A DNA stretch of 64,000 nucleotides from Dysgonomonas sp. 25 (GTDB taxonomy: Bacteria > Bacteroidota > Bacteroidia > Bacteroidales > Dysgonomonadaceae): NCBI RefSeq assembly GCF_010501075.1, contig NZ_QVMN01000005.1, positions 133,714 through 197,713 of the forward strand. The letters run 5' to 3'. The translations under genes were made by a program, and so were the position numbers. This document shows positions 61,761-64,000 of this stretch, piece by piece. The stretch's first letter is position 1. The number at the start of each line of letters is the position of its first letter. A model generated the notes under the pieces. It did no database searches, was not told the origin of the DNA, and saw only the letters and a list, made by a program, of their open reading frames with translations.

Positions 61761-62348
61761 TCAAGGCATCCACTCTATTACCGCATTTGCCGGATTATTT
61801 TTGCGCCATTCCACCAGTTCGGCGTATGTTTTTATGCCGTCGCGCAATACCGCCTGATAGTATTCGATGCCCATTATCGGTTCCGTTTCGGGCGTATCGT
61901 ATTTCAGTTGCAGGATAGTCAGGCGCGTTTCGGGTGTCAGTATGGCTTTTATCCTGTCGCGCACACGCTCCATGTGTCCGTCGAATTTCGAGCCTTTCAC
62001 GATGTGTATCATATCCATTTTCCACGTTTCGCCGTTCTGCGCTTCGTAGATGGCGTGCCACTCGAGGCATTCCTCTTCGGTGTCGAGCAGGTTGCCGTAC
62101 TGTATTTGCCTGATGCCGGGCTTCTGTGCCAGCCGGTTCATCGCCTCGAAGCTGTCGGCTACCCGCAGGGGAGACGAGTAGATGTGGAAGTCGAGGTCTT
62201 TGTTTTTCATTATCAGTCCCATACTTGCCGAGCCGATAAGGTTGGGCTGTGCCCCTACCGATTGCCAGATGTTGATAATGTCCGTTTCGCGGATGATTTC
62301 CTGTGCGCGTCGAGCGGCTTTGTCCGATAGTTCGAGCAGATTTTCCAT
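61761..62348 (-). CDS. Nucleotidyltransferase-fold protein
   Basis: This 195-residue cytoplasmic protein has GSASMGLIMKNKDLDFHIY near residue 38, the GS...DxD pattern of minimal nucleotidyltransferases. It continues with a family-like WKMDMIHIVKG near 110 (third Asp) and RLTILQLKY near 140. It might modify a nucleotide, antibiotic or tRNA. The call is at fold level; no subfamily was recognised. A divergent promoter pair (62383-62400) separates it from the next gene. Confidence 0.75.
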   Translation of the reverse strand: MENLLELSDKAARRAQEIIRETDIINIWQSVGAQPNLIGSASMGLIMKNKDLDFHIYSSPLRVADSFEAMNRLAQKPGIRQIQYGNLLDTEEECLEWHAIYEAQNGETWKMDMIHIVKGSKFDGHMERVRDRIKAILTPETRLTILQLKYDTPETEPIMGIEYYQAVLRDGIKTYAELVEWRKNNPANAVIEWMP

Positions 62349-62382
62349 ACGTTATTCTTTTTAGATAGATAATTGGGGGGCG

Positions 62383-62400
62383 CAAAGATAGATAATTTTG
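62383..62400. promoter_or_regulatory. Adjacent divergent -7 boxes
   Basis: Top-strand CAAAGATA (62383-62390; minus-strand TATCTTTG, serving the gene ending upstream at 61761-62348) and TAATTTTG (62393-62400; serving 62439) lie 2 nt apart, so the two promoters probably compete. Confidence 0.6.
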
Positions 62401-62438
62401 GAATATTTTTCTTTTCTTTATCGGCAAATAATGCAAAA

Positions 62439-63047
62439 ATGAAAAAAAGCTACTCAAAAGGTTGCCTGATTACGGGCATTGCCTGTATCGCCTTTTGCGC
62501 TTTCGTGGTCTGGAAATGCTCTCAATCCTCCTTTTTCAAGACTTACGACAAGAAAGACCTGACCGAAAACTACGACACGCACGAAGCCGAAATGAAGCAA
62601 CTGATAGCGTATTTCCGCGCCAAGACGCCTTCGTATATCCATGTCGATATCGAGATTAACGACATCAAAAATATAGACATCTTCCACGTCGTACTCAACG
62701 AGCAGAATTATGGCGGCTGGGATATCGATGTCGATTCGCCCAAGGCCGACACTATTTTCAACCTGCTGAATTGGGACAAAAGCGAAATCAAAACCCTGAA
62801 AAAGAAACTCGATGCCGTCAATTGCATTTCGATTGACAACCGTAATCCTGCTCGCATCGGCTTTCAGCGAAGCGTTATGAGCAAGTTTTTGTATGTGATT
62901 TTCGACGAACCCATAACCGAAAACGATTCGTTGATGAAAATCTACGATACCAAATGCATCTATATCCACTATCGTGACAATGTTGTCCTCGAATATGGCA
63001 GCGGAGCTACCGGCTCGCTCTGTTTCCCCGAACGGTTTTTAGAATAA
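62439..63047 (+). CDS. Single-pass membrane protein of unknown function
   Basis: This 202-residue protein has one hydrophobic segment (about residues 9-27: CLITGIACIAFCAFVVW) and an outer domain with alternating strands (YIHVDIEINDIKNIDIFHVVL; SKFLYVIFDEPITENDS). No family was recognised. The ATG at 62439 is chosen because upstream in-frame codons lie in the promoter. Confidence 0.72.
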   Translation: MKKSYSKGCLITGIACIAFCAFVVWKCSQSSFFKTYDKKDLTENYDTHEAEMKQLIAYFRAKTPSYIHVDIEINDIKNIDIFHVVLNEQNYGGWDIDVDSPKADTIFNLLNWDKSEIKTLKKKLDAVNCISIDNRNPARIGFQRSVMSKFLYVIFDEPITENDSLMKIYDTKCIYIHYRDNVVLEYGSGATGSLCFPERFLE

Positions 63048-63430
63048 AGGCGATTGTGCCGCTTCGTCTTATTCTTCACCCGGGCTGACTAAAAGATAAT
63101 CAGTAAGAGTATGCCTGCATTTTTTTAACATTTTTCTTCAAAAAGAAAGAAAAGTAGCAAAAGAAAGAAAACTTTTATAGGATATTTTCTTTGTCTTTCC
63201 CCAAAGAAAGAAAAAAGAAAATATATAAAAGAAAAAAGAAAGAAAGTTTTCTGTCTTCAGAGACGCAGCCGAGAGGTATGGACGAGCGAGATATGAGACG
63301 GCGACTACCACATCAGCCGTCCGGCTTCATGCGGAGATGCTTTGCTTGGGTGCGCCGCATCCCGCCGAAGCCGCGAAAAACGATGTGCCGGAAGCTGGAA
63401 TGAAAAATAAAATGTTAAAATTCTGTATCG
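63048..63430 (+). other. Gene-free purine-rich region before portal-like gene
   Basis: From 63133 to 63255 the top strand is dominated by GAAA/AAAG runs, with a hairpin ATATTTTCTTTGTCTTTC (63182-63199) against GAAAGAAAAAAGAAAATAT (63206-63224). From 63260 to 63400 it is GC-rich with small inverted repeats (AGCCGTCCGGCTT, GCCGCATCCCGCCGAAGC). A 70-codon open frame here has low-complexity content and is not considered a gene. No promoter box was identified. Confidence 0.6.
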
Positions 63431-64000
63431 ATGTCGGGCGCAGTTATCATTAAGTCAAAAAGCGCTATGAATCAGACGTCGACAAACAACATGCAATATT
63501 CGGTTATCCACCTGAGCGAAACAGTAAAATCGTATCCCACTTTCCGTCGTAATGTAAGGGGATGGATAAATTACGACACCGACAATTTATTGCCTCAACG
63601 TATTATCGAACTAAACAACGAATCGGCTGTAAACAAAGCCGTTATCGAAAACAAAGTGACCTACATCTGCGGAGCCGGCGTAGACGATGCCGCCTACTAC
63701 GGCCAACCGAATCCGCAGGATGACTGGGATGTGCTTATCGAGCGATTGGCGAAAGATTATGTGACCTTTGGCGGATTTTGCTTTCAGGTCATAGCCAATG
63801 AAGACGGGCGGAGTGTGAGCCTCTACCATACGGATTTCAGCAAGATTCGTGTAGGACAAACGAACGAATTCGGAGGATATTTGTCGTTTTTCCTGTCCAA
63901 CGACTGGCGAAAAACAACCGGGAAATATGCGCCGGTGGAGCTGAAAGCGTATGGCAGCGAGCAGCCGCAAAAAGGTGAAGCGTATCTTTTCTACCACAAG
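63431..64000 (+). CDS. Phage portal protein, 3' end cut by window edge
   Basis: The first 190 residues of a phage portal-like protein. HLSETVKSYPTFRRNVRGW, YDTDNLLPQRIIELNNESAV, ENKVTYICGAGVD, KDYVTFGGFCFQVI and YHTDFSKIRVGQTNE form the order seen in portal proteins of Bacteroidetes siphophages (stem and clip region with a KIRVG strand). Portals form the ring through which DNA is packaged. The ATG at 63431 follows an in-frame TAA at 63416; ATGs at 63467 and 63491 are alternatives. It continues past the window, so whether other virion genes follow cannot be seen. Confidence 0.7.
   Translation, partial: MSGAVIIKSKSAMNQTSTNNMQYSVIHLSETVKSYPTFRRNVRGWINYDTDNLLPQRIIELNNESAVNKAVIENKVTYICGAGVDDAAYYGQPNPQDDWDVLIERLAKDYVTFGGFCFQVIANEDGRSVSLYHTDFSKIRVGQTNEFGGYLSFFLSNDWRKTTGKYAPVELKAYGSEQPQKGEAYLFYHK

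Noticed and set aside
63191-63403. A 70-codon frame before the portal-like gene
   Set aside because: Low-complexity Lys/Glu content from a purine tract and no supporting motif.

Overview
The window looks like chromosome of a Bacteroidales bacterium, probably Dysgonomonas or a close relative. The evidence is the promoter style (TAnnTTTG -7 boxes, often with TTTG about 18-20 nt upstream), many SPII lipoproteins with short acidic or Lys-rich tails, four FISUMP-domain surface proteins, a BspA-type LRR lipoprotein, a large fused PurL, and DUF4421, DUF4286 and DUF4369 proteins. The genus is an inference. No rRNA, tRNA, CRISPR array or transposase gene was seen.

Region by region: 1-3.9 kb holds the 3' part of a dipeptidyl peptidase III gene, a DUF4421 outer-membrane protein and a calcineurin-like phosphoesterase. 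3.9-16.4 kb is a tryptophan operon (trpB-E-G-D-C-F-A). It is preceded by a 19-codon leader peptide with three consecutive Trp codons and a terminator/antiterminator pair, which is a complete attenuation switch. Six genes with no evident Trp role are threaded between the trp genes on the same strand, and one of them is frameshifted. 16.5-21.5 kb has a BspA-like lipoprotein and purL. 21.9-28.9 kb has a FISUMP protein, a GT2 glycosyltransferase, a BON-domain lipoprotein, a phage tail-chaperone-like gene, a GDPD and a beta-helix lipoprotein. 29-31.9 kb has a 513-bp noncoding element with 17-bp perfect terminal inverted repeats, a phage connector-like gene and an outer-membrane beta-barrel protein. 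32-41.6 kb has lipoproteins, a GHL10-type glycosidase, two tandem FISUMP paralogues, an AhpD-like protein and an RlmL-type rRNA methyltransferase. 42.5-45.8 kb is a radical-SAM/B12 operon with three membrane proteins. 46-53.5 kb has an exported nitroreductase, a fourth FISUMP-type protein, lipB-ruvC, a GIY-YIG nuclease inside a REP-like repeat array, DUF4286, and lipoproteins. 53.7-57.5 kb is a phage-like replication/regulation cluster (sigma-like factor, primase-helicase, two small proteins) with a palindromic operator over its promoter. 57.8-63 kb holds lipoproteins, a histidine phosphatase, an AraC-GyrI regulator, a double-DTG aspartic protease and a nucleotidyltransferase-fold protein. The right edge cuts a phage portal-like gene.

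Two themes cross the window. First, virion and replication genes of a tailed phage appear as isolated units (25.5, 29.6, 53.7-57.5 and 63.4 kb) between ordinary host genes, either a scattered prophage or possibly a multi-locus domesticated particle. Second, the intergenic DNA is crowded with repeat families: a long structured inverted-repeat-bounded element (three copies plus an internally deleted derivative), REP-like palindromes, and tracts with a strict 7-nt period. Several lie next to or inside the phage-like clusters.
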